Positions 17,179 to 26,422 of a stretch of DNA of 52,667 nucleotides are shown one piece after another. This DNA comes from Bacteroidaceae bacterium (GTDB lineage Bacteria > Bacteroidota > Bacteroidia > Bacteroidales > Bacteroidaceae), in assembly GCA_017551925.1 (NCBI GenBank), contig JAFZKA010000072.1, forward strand, positions 1 to 52,667, in the 5' to 3' direction. The first letter of the stretch is position 1; every line of letters starts with the position of its first letter. The position numbers were made by a program, and so were the translations under genes. The notes beneath the pieces are model-generated. The model was given only the letters and a program-made list of their open reading frames with translations. It did no database searches and had not been told where the DNA came from.

Positions 17179-17841
17179 ATGAATGACAACTTTTTTACTG
17201 TTAGAGGGGAGGCGCAGTCTCAGTTCGTGGAGCAGCGTAGCCGTTTTATCTCTTTCTTATGGCATGTAACCGATGCCGAGCAGGTCAAAGAGCATTTGGC
17301 TGCTTTACAGAAAGAGTACTATGATGCGCGGCATGTGTGCTATGCCTATATGTTGGGGGCGGAGCGGACGGAATGGCGCGCGAATGACAACGGTGAACCC
17401 TCTGGGACGGCAGGAAAGCCTATACTGGGGCAGATAAACAGTGCCGGGCTGACTGATGTGCTGATTGCCGTGGTCCGTTATTTTGGCGGAGTTAAGTTGG
17501 GTACGTCGGGACTTACCGAGGCGTACCGCCTGGCTGCCGCTCAGGTAATAGAGAAGGCTGATGTCATTACAGCCTATGTGGAACGTGATGTGACCATATT
17601 GTTCACATATAACATGATGAACGTGGTTATGAAGGCAGCCAAGGACCTTGATGTTCAAGTCGCTACTCAGGATTGGGGCGAGTTTGACATTGATGGATCG
17701 CAGCGTACGTTTGATTGTAAAATGATTCTTAAAGCACGTCTTTCAGTGGCCGATGAATTTGAAACCAAACTGGACGCGATTGCCCGAACCCAATCTGTTT
17801 CTGAAATATTGATTATAAAAACAAATAATAACCAGATATGA
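17179..17841 (+). CDS. YigZ/IMPACT (UPF0029) family protein
   Basis: A 220-residue protein of the YigZ/IMPACT family. I choose ATG 17179 because the upstream extension to 17152 includes the promoter. Family marks are KxSRFI-like VEQRSRFISFL near residue 20, HVCYAYMLG near 55, the central NGEPSGTAGKPIL at 76-88 and VVRYFGGVKLGTSGL at 104-118. Family members have a ribosomal S5-like fold and are implicated in translation or nucleic-acid binding; the exact role is unsettled. It overlaps the GH67 gene by ATGA, an odd pairing that probably reflects shared transcription only. Confidence 0.9.
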   Translation: MNDNFFTVRGEAQSQFVEQRSRFISFLWHVTDAEQVKEHLAALQKEYYDARHVCYAYMLGAERTEWRANDNGEPSGTAGKPILGQINSAGLTDVLIAVVRYFGGVKLGTSGLTEAYRLAAAQVIEKADVITAYVERDVTILFTYNMMNVVMKAAKDLDVQVATQDWGEFDIDGSQRTFDCKMILKARLSVADEFETKLDAIARTQSVSEILIIKTNNNQI

Positions 17842-19946
17842 AAAAAGCAAGTTTTCTTTATGGACTTTCCGTAGCCTTGTTGGCTATAGGTATTCAGTCA
17901 TGCGGAGGTGGCTATGTAAAGCCTGACAACAGTAATGGACATAACCTGTGGCTTGGAGACATTTCAATTATTGAGTCTCCAATGCAATCTGATTCTGCCG
18001 GAGTGGCTTTTGTTGATGAGGTTTCACGCCTGGATTTGAAAGCCCTTGGAGTTGATGATGTGACAACTTTAATAGATAATAGCCATCCAAAGAATCTTGG
18101 CGATGAAGGATATTATATACGTCGTTCCGGAAATCGCGCTGTCGTTACGGCTGGAACATATAAAGGCCTGCTTTATGGCGTGTTCTATCTTAAAAGAATG
18201 GCTGATTGCGGTAATAAACTTGAGGACGGTTTTACGCTGGTTGAGTCTCCTGCATTCAAATACCGTATTCTGAACCATTGGGATAATCCTAATCTGACGG
18301 TGGAACGCGGATATGCAGGCAAATCACTCTGGAAATGGGAGGAACTGCCAGGTAAAATACGCCCTGAATATGAGGAGTATGCACGTGCAAATGCTTCAAT
18401 CGGCATAAACGGAACGGTGCTTAATAACGTAAATGCAGATCCCTGTATGCTTACACGTGAGTATCTGGAAAAAGTAAAGGTTTTGTCAGATATTTTCCGT
18501 CCATATAACATTAAGGTCTATCTGTCATTGAACTTTGCCGCCCCCAAGCATCTGGCAAATCTAAAGACCAGTGATCCGCTTGACAAGGATGTCATCAAAT
18601 GGTGGAATGAAAAGGTTGCCGAGATATACAGTCTGATTCCGGATTTTGGAGGTTTCCTGGTAAAGGCAAACTCTGAGGGGCAGTCCGGTCCGCAAGACTA
18701 CGGCCGTACGCACGCTGACGGTGCCAATATGATAGCCGATGCGCTGACGCCCTATGGCGGAATAGTCATGTGGAGGGCATTCGTTTATGCGGCGACATCG
18801 CCTGACCGTGCCAAACAGGCAGTTGAGGAGTTTATGCCGCTGGACGGCCAGTTCCGTGACAATGTGATTATTCAGATAAAGAACGGACCTGTTGATTTCC
18901 AGCCGCGTGAGCCGTTCAGCCCTTTGTTCGGACAGCTGGAACATACCAATGTCATGGCTGAGATGCAGATTACCCAGGAGTATCTTGGACACAGCAATCA
19001 CATGGTATATCTGCACCCCATGTGGAAAGAGTGCCTTGATTCAGACACCTATCAGAATGGCAAGGGTAGCACCGTTGCTGCTGAAACATTGGGTAAGGTT
19101 CACGGCAACACTGCTATGAGTGCAATAGCCGGTGTGACAAACATAGGTGACAGCGTAAACTGGTGCGGACATCATCTGGCTCAGGCTAACTGGTATGCAT
19201 TCGGCCGTATGGCATGGAATCCTGATCTGAGTTCAGAACAGATTATAGATGAATGGCTTAAACAGACATTCACAACCGATGCTGATTTTGTTGAACCTGT
19301 AGCAGAAATGATGCTTGCGTCACGTGAGGCCTGTGTCAGTTATGAGATGCCGCTTGGTCTGCATCACACATTCAAAGGTCCGGATCACTACGGCCCCGGA
19401 CCTTGGGACCGTTCGTCACGTCCTGATTGGGAACCTGCATATTATCACAAGGCTGCAGCCGATGGAGTGGGATTTGACCGTACGTCAAAGACCGGAACCA
19501 ATGCAGTGTCACAATACCACGAGCCGCTCAGATCACTCTATGACAATGTTGAGACTTGTCCGGAGAACCTGATCCTGTGGTTCCATCATCTGCCGTGGGA
19601 TTATAAGATGAAAGACGGACATACCCTGTGGGATGAGCTGTGCTATACTTATCAAAAGGGAATAGATCAGGCCCGCGGATTTATCAGTACTTGGGAGAGT
19701 GTGGAGAAATATGTTGATCCGGTCCGTTACAAACAGGTTCATGACAAACTGGTACGTCAGGCCAAGGATGCTATATGGTGGCGTGATGCTACGATGCTCT
19801 ATTTCCAGCAGTATTCAAAGATGGATATTCCTGCTGATTGTACGCAGCCGCAGCACACTCTGGATGAACTGCGCAGTTTCCGCCTGCGTATATCCAACTA
19901 TGAAACTCCGGCACTTGACAAACTGCCGGAATATAGTCTGGAATGA
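17838..19946 (+). CDS. GH67 alpha-glucuronidase lipoprotein
   Basis: A 702-residue enzyme that removes (4-O-methyl)glucuronic acid from xylo-oligosaccharides. The lipobox IQSC at residues 19-22 implies membrane anchoring. GH67 catalytic residues are visible: the acid E280 in KANSEGQSGP, and the base pair D353 in NGPVDFQPREPFSPL and E381 in MQITQEYLGHS. Full length for the family. It is translationally coupled to the YigZ-family gene and is followed by a strong hairpin. With the GH43 enzyme 24 kb away it points to growth on hemicellulose; no SusC/SusD pair is next to it. Confidence 0.95.
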   Translation: MKKASFLYGLSVALLAIGIQSCGGGYVKPDNSNGHNLWLGDISIIESPMQSDSAGVAFVDEVSRLDLKALGVDDVTTLIDNSHPKNLGDEGYYIRRSGNRAVVTAGTYKGLLYGVFYLKRMADCGNKLEDGFTLVESPAFKYRILNHWDNPNLTVERGYAGKSLWKWEELPGKIRPEYEEYARANASIGINGTVLNNVNADPCMLTREYLEKVKVLSDIFRPYNIKVYLSLNFAAPKHLANLKTSDPLDKDVIKWWNEKVAEIYSLIPDFGGFLVKANSEGQSGPQDYGRTHADGANMIADALTPYGGIVMWRAFVYAATSPDRAKQAVEEFMPLDGQFRDNVIIQIKNGPVDFQPREPFSPLFGQLEHTNVMAEMQITQEYLGHSNHMVYLHPMWKECLDSDTYQNGKGSTVAAETLGKVHGNTAMSAIAGVTNIGDSVNWCGHHLAQANWYAFGRMAWNPDLSSEQIIDEWLKQTFTTDADFVEPVAEMMLASREACVSYEMPLGLHHTFKGPDHYGPGPWDRSSRPDWEPAYYHKAAADGVGFDRTSKTGTNAVSQYHEPLRSLYDNVETCPENLILWFHHLPWDYKMKDGHTLWDELCYTYQKGIDQARGFISTWESVEKYVDPVRYKQVHDKLVRQAKDAIWWRDATMLYFQQYSKMDIPADCTQPQHTLDELRSFRLRISNYETPALDKLPEYSLE

Positions 19947-20001
19947 AAAAAAGTTGTAAGGAAATTTTATTAACCCTTGGCTAAAATGAAATGGGATAAA
20001 C

Positions 20002-20056
20002 AGTCCCGCCTTTAACTCAAAAATTATAGGCGTCCGATGGGCGCCTATAATTTTTG

Positions 20057-20072
<16 letters not shown>
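20002..20072. repeat. 31-base inverted duplication covering the tRNA-Thr 3' end and its terminator
   Basis: 20002-20032 is the reverse complement of 20042-20072 except for three positions (TAA at 20013-20015 opposite CCG at 20059-20061). The inner 17 bp (20016-20032 with 20042-20058) are perfect and would end transcription from both sides (GH67 and the tRNA). The outer 11 bp copy part of the tRNA T arm and acceptor (AGTCCCGCCTT). Confidence 0.85.
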
Positions 20073-20132
<60 letters not shown>

Positions 20133-20158
20133 TTTCGGCCGCGAAGGTAGTTATTTTT

Positions 20159-20190
20159 TTTGGTTGTATCGGCTTTTTTGAGTTATTTTG
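20159..20190 (+). promoter_or_regulatory. Candidate promoter of the polyene cluster
   Basis: TTTG at 20159-20162 and TTATTTTG at 20183-20190 (one mismatch to TAnnTTTG) are 20 bases apart, 41 bases before the first gene. No other convincing promoter was seen inside the following 20.8 kb of nearly gapless genes. Confidence 0.45.
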
Positions 20191-20231
20191 CAGCCTTAAA
20201 TAATATATATAAAAAATAACATTATTGCAGT

Positions 20232-20960
20232 ATGAAATACGCGTTGGTAACAGGCGGTTCAAGAGGTCTTGGCAGGGCTGTATGTTTACAGCTTGCAACT
20301 CAAGGATATCCTGTGCTGATTAACTATAAATCAAACTCTGATGCCGCCCTTGAAACAAAGAGACTGGTTGAGGAATCAGGCGGTCAGGCAGAGTTGCTGC
20401 CTTTTGATGTCTCCAACCAGAAAGAGGTTGAGTCTGCCGTGAATGAATGGCAGGATGCGCATAAGGATGATTACATTGCCGTTCTGGTCAATAACGCAGG
20501 AATACGCCGTGATAATCTGATGGTGTTTATGCAGGATGATGATTGGAACAGTGTTCTGAATACAAATCTGAACAGTTTCTTTTATCTGACACGCCGTCTG
20601 CTTAAAGATATGCTCTCAAAGCGCTGGGGCAGGATAGTCAATATGGCATCACTGTCAGGTATCAAGGGGCTTGCCGGGCAGACCAACTATTCTGCCGCAA
20701 AGGCTGCACTTATCGGTGCCACTAAGGCTTTGGCTCAGGAGGTTGCTGCGCGCAAGGTTACGGTAAACGCTGTCGCTCCGGGATTCATAGCAACTGATAT
20801 GACCAAGGAACTGCCTGAGGATGAACTCAAAAAGATGATTCCTGTAGCCCGTTTCGGTCGTCCTGAGGAGGTGGCTGCCGCTGTGGGCTTTCTGGTATCA
20901 GAAGGCGCATCGTACATAACGGGTGAGGTTATTTCAGTCAACGGAGGTCTTTATACTTGA
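20232..20960 (+). CDS. 3-oxoacyl-ACP reductase (FabG-like)
   Basis: A 242-residue short-chain dehydrogenase that should reduce ACP-bound 3-oxoacyl chains with NADPH. Motifs: TGGSRGLGRA (residues 7-16) for the cofactor, NNAGIRRDN near 88-96, the catalytic serine in NMASLSGIKG and YSAAKAA for Tyr-Lys, and a C-terminal GGLYT. First gene of the polyene cluster, four bases before the ketosynthase. In aryl polyene systems this is the ApeQ-type step. It could also serve housekeeping lipid synthesis, but its place as the first gene argues for the cluster. Confidence 0.92.
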   Translation: MKYALVTGGSRGLGRAVCLQLATQGYPVLINYKSNSDAALETKRLVEESGGQAELLPFDVSNQKEVESAVNEWQDAHKDDYIAVLVNNAGIRRDNLMVFMQDDDWNSVLNTNLNSFFYLTRRLLKDMLSKRWGRIVNMASLSGIKGLAGQTNYSAAKAALIGATKALAQEVAARKVTVNAVAPGFIATDMTKELPEDELKKMIPVARFGRPEEVAAAVGFLVSEGASYITGEVISVNGGLYT

Positions 20961-20964
20961 AACA

Positions 20965-22185
20965 ATGGGTAGAGTTGTTATAACAGGAATGGGAATATGG
21001 GGCTGTCTTGGCCAGAATCTTGATGATGTACGTGACGCTCTTTATGCAGGAAAATCAGGGATAGGTATTGATCCCGTGCGTAAAGAATACGGCTACAGGT
21101 CAGCTCTTACGGGAATTGTACCCACACCCGTACTGAAAGGTGTTCTTGACCGCCGCCTGCGTGCAGGTATGAGTGAGGAGGCTGAGTTTGCCTATATGGC
21201 ATCACGTGATGCATTTGCTGCAGCCGGCATTGATGATGATTATCTGCTCAACAATGAGGTTGGAGTGATATTCGGCAATGACTCATCGGCCAAACCGGTC
21301 ATAGAGACCAATCGTATCATGGAGGAGTATAAGGATACGGCGATGCTTGGATCCGGTCTTATATTCCAGTCCATGAACTCAACCGTAAACATGAACATGA
21401 GTACCATATTCCATCTGCGTGGCGTCAACTTTACGCTGAGTGCGGCCTGCGCCAGCGGTTCACATGCCATTGGATTAGGGTTCATGATGATACAGCAGGG
21501 ACTGCAGGATATGGTTTTGTGCGGTGGTGCACAGGAGACCAACTATCTCTCTATGGCTTCTTTTGATGCACTGTCAGCATTCTCGGTACGTATGGACGAG
21601 CCTACAAAGGCATCCCGTCCGTTTGACCGTGACCGCGACGGCCTTGTACCAAGCGGCGGTGCTGCGGCTCTGGTACTTGAGGATTATGACCATGCCGTTA
21701 AGCGTGGTGCCAGGATATTGGCCGAGGTGGCAGGTTACGGATTCTCATCGAACGGCAGCGGCGGCATATCGCAACCCAACTCCGATGCGTCATTCCTGGC
21801 TATGAGCCGTGCGCTTAAGCAGGCAGGGGTAAACCCGGATGATGTTGACTATATCAACGCTCATGCCACATCCACACCTCAGGGAGATATGTTTGAGGCT
21901 GTTGCTCTGGCCCGTCTGTTTGAAGGACGCAAGGCATGGATAAGTTCAACCAAGTCTATGACCGGACATGAGTGCTGGATGGCCGGTGCAAGTGAGGCTG
22001 TTTATAGCACACTCATGCTTAACAACGGTTTTGTGGCGCCCAATATCAATTTTGAGAACCCTGATGAGTATTCGGCTAAACTCAAGATAGCAGCCGAGAC
22101 CAAACAGACTGAATTAAAGACTGTACTGTCAAATTCCTTTGGTTTTGGAGGAACTAACAGTGCACTTGTAATCAAGAAGATATGA
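20965..22185 (+). CDS. 3-oxoacyl-ACP synthase (FabF-like ketosynthase 1)
   Basis: A 406-residue condensing enzyme. ATG 20965 (MGRVVITGMGIWG) is chosen; an upstream in-frame codon at 20923 lies in the previous gene and adds no conserved residues. The catalytic set is complete: C162 in SAACASGSHAIG, H300 in INAHATSTPQGD, K330 and H335 in TKSMTGHECW. It overlaps the methyltransferase by ATGA. Among the three active ketosynthases here it is closest in motifs to ordinary FabF. Whether it starts or extends the polyene cannot be told. Confidence 0.92.
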   Translation: MGRVVITGMGIWGCLGQNLDDVRDALYAGKSGIGIDPVRKEYGYRSALTGIVPTPVLKGVLDRRLRAGMSEEAEFAYMASRDAFAAAGIDDDYLLNNEVGVIFGNDSSAKPVIETNRIMEEYKDTAMLGSGLIFQSMNSTVNMNMSTIFHLRGVNFTLSAACASGSHAIGLGFMMIQQGLQDMVLCGGAQETNYLSMASFDALSAFSVRMDEPTKASRPFDRDRDGLVPSGGAAALVLEDYDHAVKRGARILAEVAGYGFSSNGSGGISQPNSDASFLAMSRALKQAGVNPDDVDYINAHATSTPQGDMFEAVALARLFEGRKAWISSTKSMTGHECWMAGASEAVYSTLMLNNGFVAPNINFENPDEYSAKLKIAAETKQTELKTVLSNSFGFGGTNSALVIKKI

Positions 22186-23288
22186 ATCTTTCACCAGCCT
22201 TGAAGGAGGCTTACACAAAAGAACATCTGAGCGCACGTGACGCACAGCGTCTGGCTGAGTTTATAGCATGGGGTCCGATAGTGTTCCAGGCATCACGCCT
22301 GATGATAAAGTTCGGAATACTGGACCTGTTGCGTGACAATGTTGACGGACTTACTCAGCAGGAGATTGCCGATAAGACCAAGTTGTCACTGTACGCAGTC
22401 AAGGTTCTCACAGAAGCGTCACTTTCCATAGGAACTGTTCTGCTGGATCCTGATACGGACCGTTTCAGCTTATCCAAGACAGGCTGGTTCCTGCTCACGA
22501 ATCCTATCACACGGGTTAACATAGACTTTAACCATGACGTGAATTATGAGGGCTGGTTCAAACTGGAGGAGTCACTCAAGGAGGGACGTCCCGCAGGATT
22601 GGAACATTTTGGAAACTGGCCTACGGTGTATGAGGGGCTTTCACAGTTGCCGGAGCAGGTTCAGAAGAGTTGGTTCGGTTTTGACCATTTCTACTCTGAC
22701 CACTCATTTGATGAGGCTCTCAAGATTGTGTTTGATGGCGGCCGTACCGAATCTCTGGTTGATGTAGGCGGTAATACCGGCCGATGGGCATTGCGTTGTG
22801 TTGATTACAATGACAAGGTCAAGGTTACCATAATGGACCTGCCACAGCAACTTGATATGATGCGCAGACAGACAGCAGGCAAGAAGGGTGCCGACCGCAT
22901 TGAGGGATTCGGCATAAATCTTTTGGACCGTACACAGAAGTTCCCCATGGGCCGTCACTTTGATGCCATATGGATGAGCCAGTTCCTGGACTGCTTCTCT
23001 GAGGATGAGATACTGAGCATACTTACACGTGCAGCCGAAGCAATGGACAAGAATACGCGTCTTTACATCATGGAGACCTTCTGGGACCGTCAGCGTTTTG
23101 AGCCGGGCGCACTGTGCCTGACCATGACAAGCCTCTATTTTACTGCTATTGCAAACGGAAACAGCAAGATGTATCATTCAGAATGCATGGAGCGTCTTGT
23201 TGAGAAGGCAGGAATGAAAGTGGAATGCATTCATGACAATCTTGGACAGGGAGGCCACAGCATTATGGTATGCGTTTTAAAAAACTGA
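22182..23288 (+). CDS. SAM-dependent methyltransferase (plant-type O-methyltransferase fold)
   Basis: A 368-residue methyltransferase. Residues about 25-100 form a winged-helix dimerisation domain (FGILDLL, LTQQEIADKTKLSLYAVKVL) and residues 190-340 the Rossmann domain, with the SAM loop LVDVGGNTGRWAL near residue 191 and DLPQQLDMM near 220. This layout is that of small-molecule O-methyltransferases. In the cluster it probably methylates a hydroxyl of the aryl head group; that is inferred from context. It is followed by an ACP after 21 bases. Confidence 0.85.
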   Translation: MNLSPALKEAYTKEHLSARDAQRLAEFIAWGPIVFQASRLMIKFGILDLLRDNVDGLTQQEIADKTKLSLYAVKVLTEASLSIGTVLLDPDTDRFSLSKTGWFLLTNPITRVNIDFNHDVNYEGWFKLEESLKEGRPAGLEHFGNWPTVYEGLSQLPEQVQKSWFGFDHFYSDHSFDEALKIVFDGGRTESLVDVGGNTGRWALRCVDYNDKVKVTIMDLPQQLDMMRRQTAGKKGADRIEGFGINLLDRTQKFPMGRHFDAIWMSQFLDCFSEDEILSILTRAAEAMDKNTRLYIMETFWDRQRFEPGALCLTMTSLYFTAIANGNSKMYHSECMERLVEKAGMKVECIHDNLGQGGHSIMVCVLKN

Positions 23289-23309
23289 TTTAAACAAGTA
23301 AACTGATAT

Positions 23310-23552
23310 ATGGACAGAAAAGAGATTGAAGCGAAAGTCAGAAATTTCATGATTGAGGATCTTGAAATTGATGAGGAAAAGATCTGCCCTGATGCGCTGC
23401 TAAAGCAGGATCTGGGTATAGACAGCCTGGATTTCATTGACATAGTGGTGATAGTGGAGAAGACATTCGGGGTTAAGATCAAGAGTGAGGAGATGGCTGG
23501 AGTTAAGACCTTCAGCGCGTTCTGTGACTATCTGGAGAGCAAGCTTGGCTAA
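23310..23552 (+). CDS. Acyl carrier protein 1
   Basis: An 80-residue ACP with the phosphopantetheine site S39 in LGIDSLDFIDIVVIVEK. It is acidic and helical as expected. The 3' end overlaps the next gene by eight bases. A second ACP at 27066 suggests separate carriers for priming and elongation, or for two pathway branches. Confidence 0.95.
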   Translation: MDRKEIEAKVRNFMIEDLEIDEEKICPDALLKQDLGIDSLDFIDIVVIVEKTFGVKIKSEEMAGVKTFSAFCDYLESKLG

Positions 23553-24444
23553 GAAAGGGGGTAAACCCGCAGAGTGGAAGGGTAGGACTGACGGACTGCC
23601 GTGGATGATACGTTCACTGGTAGTCATGATGAAGGTGATTGACAGGCGCGTCATTTATTGTTTCATGGCGATAGTGGTGCCTTTTTACATGATTTTTCAT
23701 CACGACAGTTATCTGGCTACATACAGATTCTTCAGACAGCGCTTTGGTTTGGGCCGTATCAAGTCATTCTTCAAGGTTTATGCCAATCATTTCCGTTTTG
23801 GTCAGGTCATTGTTGACCGTTATGCGGCCTATGCCGGTAAGAAGTTCCGTTTTGAACTGGACGGTAACGAGCGTTTCATGGAACTTGTAAATGGCGAGCG
23901 GGGATTTGTCCAACTGAGTTCACACGCAGGTAACTATGAGATGGTAGGATATGGTCTTACATCGACCGCCAAAAAGATCAACGGTCTGTTTTACGGAGGT
24001 GAGAGCAAGGTGATGATGGATTTCAGACGCAAGATACTGGCTCTGCACAACGTGAATCTGATTGAGGTCGATGAGAGCATGTCACATATCTTCAACATGA
24101 ATGCGGCAATAGACCGGGGTGAGATAGTGAGTATGACAGGTGACCGTCTGTTCGGTTCATCAAAGGCGCTCAAATGTATGTTCCTTGGTAAGGAAGCCCG
24201 TTTCCCGATGGGACCGTTTGCCCTGGCTGTGCAGAAGGAGGTGCCTATGCTGGCTGTGTTCTCCATGCGTTATCACGGCCGATACAGGGTCTATGTGAGG
24301 GATATAAAACAGGATGAGTCTCTGCCTTTAAGAGCCAGGATGGCTGATATGGCAGGAAAATTCGCTTCAGAACTTGAGAACGTGGTGAGGATGTATCCTA
24401 CCCAGTGGTTCAACTATTACGATTTCTGGAAAACTGATGAATGA
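23545..24444 (+). CDS. LpxL/HtrB-like lysophospholipid acyltransferase family protein
   Basis: A 299-residue membrane-associated acyltransferase. The best start is TTG 23545 (MAKKGGKPAEWKGRTDG), overlapping the ACP by eight bases with GGAGAG just upstream; an earlier ATG at 23485 lies deep in the ACP gene. A hydrophobic segment near residue 30-50 anchors it. The catalytic H-x4-E is in SSHAGNYEMVG, and TGDRLFGSS and FPMGPFALA match the LpxL group. It probably transfers the ACP-bound product or a fatty acid to a lipid or glycolipid acceptor at the inner membrane, as proposed for similar genes in aryl polyene clusters. Confidence 0.85.
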   Translation: MAKKGGKPAEWKGRTDGLPWMIRSLVVMMKVIDRRVIYCFMAIVVPFYMIFHHDSYLATYRFFRQRFGLGRIKSFFKVYANHFRFGQVIVDRYAAYAGKKFRFELDGNERFMELVNGERGFVQLSSHAGNYEMVGYGLTSTAKKINGLFYGGESKVMMDFRRKILALHNVNLIEVDESMSHIFNMNAAIDRGEIVSMTGDRLFGSSKALKCMFLGKEARFPMGPFALAVQKEVPMLAVFSMRYHGRYRVYVRDIKQDESLPLRARMADMAGKFASELENVVRMYPTQWFNYYDFWKTDE

Positions 24445-24859
24445 GTTTGAAAAGATAGATGTACATACGCTTCTGCCGCAGCAGGAGCCGTTTGTAATGA
24501 TAGACAGGCTGATTCATTATGACCCGGTTCGGACCGTTACAACGCTTCAGGTCAGGGCTGACAACATATTTGCCGATGACGGACACCTGTCAGTGGCAGG
24601 ACTGAATGAGAACATAGCCCAGACCTGCGCTGCCAGGATGGGTTACATCAGTCATTCATCGGGAGGTAAAGTGAAGATAGGAGTGATTGGTGCCATAACC
24701 GGATTCAGCGTGAGCCGTACTCCGCTGGTAGGTGAGGTACTGACAACAACAATAGATGTGATTCAGGAGGTTTTCAATGTGACACTGGTACATGCTACAG
24801 TAACCGTAGGGGCCGAAGTCATTGCTGAGACAGACCTCAAAATCGCATTGCAGGATTGA
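24437..24859 (+). CDS. ApeP-like hot-dog dehydratase subunit
   Basis: A 140-residue single hot-dog protein related to FabZ. It keeps the opening LLPQQEPFVMIDRL and the helix ENIAQTCAARMGY with the acidic residue that matches the FabZ catalytic glutamate. However, the HFPxxPxxPG loop that carries the FabZ histidine is replaced by a shorter DGHLSVAGLN. Such proteins (ApeP-like) work as dimers with a partner. The protein at 30479 has the complementary pattern. It overlaps both neighbours, so it is part of the same transcript. Confidence 0.78.
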   Translation: MNEFEKIDVHTLLPQQEPFVMIDRLIHYDPVRTVTTLQVRADNIFADDGHLSVAGLNENIAQTCAARMGYISHSSGGKVKIGVIGAITGFSVSRTPLVGEVLTTTIDVIQEVFNVTLVHATVTVGAEVIAETDLKIALQD

Positions 24860-24873
24860 GATTTGAAACTGAT

Positions 24874-25290
24874 ATGAAAGAACTTAAAGCAACCGTACCC
24901 CTTAATATCCGCTTCAGTGAGGTGGATTCAATGAACATTGTATGGCACGGATCATACGTGATGTATTTTGAAGATGCCCGTGAGGCGTTCGGCAAGAAGT
25001 ACGGTATAGCCTATCTTGATATATTCGGCAACGGCTTTTATGCTCCGCTGGTAGAACTCTCTTTCAAGTACAAGAGTCCCATCATATATGACATGAAACC
25101 GGAGATAACCATCACCTACAAGCCGGTTGATGCCGCCAAGATAGTATTCGATTATGAGATAACAAACCCGGAGAACGGTGATGTGCTTGCTACCGGCCAT
25201 TCAGTGCAGGTGTTCATGGATCTGAACTACCAGTTGGTATGGACCAATCCGGATTTTTATGAGGAGTGGAAGAGGAGATGGCTCGACTGA
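24874..25290 (+). CDS. Acyl-CoA/ACP thioesterase (4HBT family)
   Basis: A 138-residue hot-dog thioesterase. I start it at ATG 24874; an in-frame TTG at 24856 is possible. The 4HBT motif is FSEVDSMNIVWHGSYVMYFEDAR, with the aspartate of the active site, and a VELSFKYKSPI strand follows. It may release aberrant chains or the finished product from ACP. It overlaps the next ketosynthase by 13 bases. Confidence 0.87.
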   Translation: MKELKATVPLNIRFSEVDSMNIVWHGSYVMYFEDAREAFGKKYGIAYLDIFGNGFYAPLVELSFKYKSPIIYDMKPEITITYKPVDAAKIVFDYEITNPENGDVLATGHSVQVFMDLNYQLVWTNPDFYEEWKRRWLD

Positions 25291-26420
25291 TAAGATGCAT
25301 AGCTGATAACGTGGTGTCACCGTTGGGACTGGATTCACGTTCCAATTATGACAGCGTCAAGGCCGGAAAGTCCGGTCTGGCACGTTATGAGTTTATGGGT
25401 AACATAACTACTCCCTTTGTGCTGTCACGTATGGACCGCGGGGTCATTGACGCTCTGTGCGGTAAACTTGGCATAAAGGGTAACTACACTTTCTTTGAGA
25501 AGTTCCTGCTCTGTTCATCCGTTCAGGCGGTAAGGGAGTCAGGCATTGATGCTTCATCAGAGAGGGTGTTGTTCATAGTATCTACCACTAAAGGCAATAC
25601 GTCACTTTTAGGGCAGCCTCAGGATGGGGTGGCCGATGAGCGTGTATTGCTGGGCAAGGCTGCGCATGAGGTGTCACGTTTCTTTGGAAATCCCAATAGT
25701 CCGCTTGTGGTATGCAACGCCTGCATATCGGGTGTATGTGCCCAGATAGAGGCTATGCGTGCGCTGCGCAGTGGGCGTTATGATTACGCTGTAGTGATAG
25801 GGGCTGATGAGCAGTCACCGTTCATCATATCGGGATTCCTCTCATTCAAGGCCATATCCGATGAACCTTGCCGTCCGTTTGACAAGGAGCGTAAGGGGCT
25901 GAACCTGGGTGAGTGTGCCGCTACTGTGGTACTTGAGGCATCGGATGAGATAAAAGGCGGTTGGGAACTGGTTTGCGGCGCAATCCGTAACGATGCCAAC
26001 CATATTTCCGGGCCGTCACGTACGGGTGAAGGCAGTTACCTGGCACTGATGGAGGTGCTTAAGGAGTGCCGCCGTGAGGAACTGGCTTTCGTGAATGTAC
26101 ACGGTACAGCCACTGCCTATAATGATGAGATGGAATCAATTGCGCTATACCGTGCTGGCCTGATAGATGTTCCTGTAACCGGACTTAAAGGCTATTACGG
26201 CCACACCATGGGTGCTGCAGGTATAATGGAAAGCATTCTGTCCATGTATGCAGTACGTGACAATACGGTGCTTGCCACAGGAGGCTATCGTGAGCAGGGC
26301 GTGACCTATCCGGTGAGCGTGAGCAGTGAAGTAAGAGTGTGCAATGGCAGTGAGTTCATCAAACTGCTTTCAGGATTCGGCGGGAGCAATGCCGCACTTT
26401 TGTACAGATTTGTGGAGTAG
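25278..26420 (+). CDS. 3-oxoacyl-ACP synthase (ketosynthase 2)
   Basis: A 380-residue ketosynthase, divergent from FabF but with all catalytic residues: C149 in VCNACISGVCAQ, H275 in VNVHGTATAYND, K304 and H309 in LKGYYGHTMGAAG. The start at 25278 (MARLIRCIADNVVSPLG) is chosen over a GTG at 25266. The replacement of TKSMTGH by GLKGYYGH sets it apart from the other two ketosynthases and is like ApeR-type priming enzymes. It is followed two bases later by a short KS-like protein that may pair with it. Confidence 0.9.
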   Translation: MARLIRCIADNVVSPLGLDSRSNYDSVKAGKSGLARYEFMGNITTPFVLSRMDRGVIDALCGKLGIKGNYTFFEKFLLCSSVQAVRESGIDASSERVLFIVSTTKGNTSLLGQPQDGVADERVLLGKAAHEVSRFFGNPNSPLVVCNACISGVCAQIEAMRALRSGRYDYAVVIGADEQSPFIISGFLSFKAISDEPCRPFDKERKGLNLGECAATVVLEASDEIKGGWELVCGAIRNDANHISGPSRTGEGSYLALMEVLKECRREELAFVNVHGTATAYNDEMESIALYRAGLIDVPVTGLKGYYGHTMGAAGIMESILSMYAVRDNTVLATGGYREQGVTYPVSVSSEVRVCNGSEFIKLLSGFGGSNAALLYRFVE

Positions 26421-26422
26421 GT

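Noticed and set aside
23485-23544. Earlier ATG start for the LpxL-like protein
   Set aside because: It would place 20 unconserved residues over the ACP C-terminal helix; TTG 23545 with GGAGAG upstream fits better.
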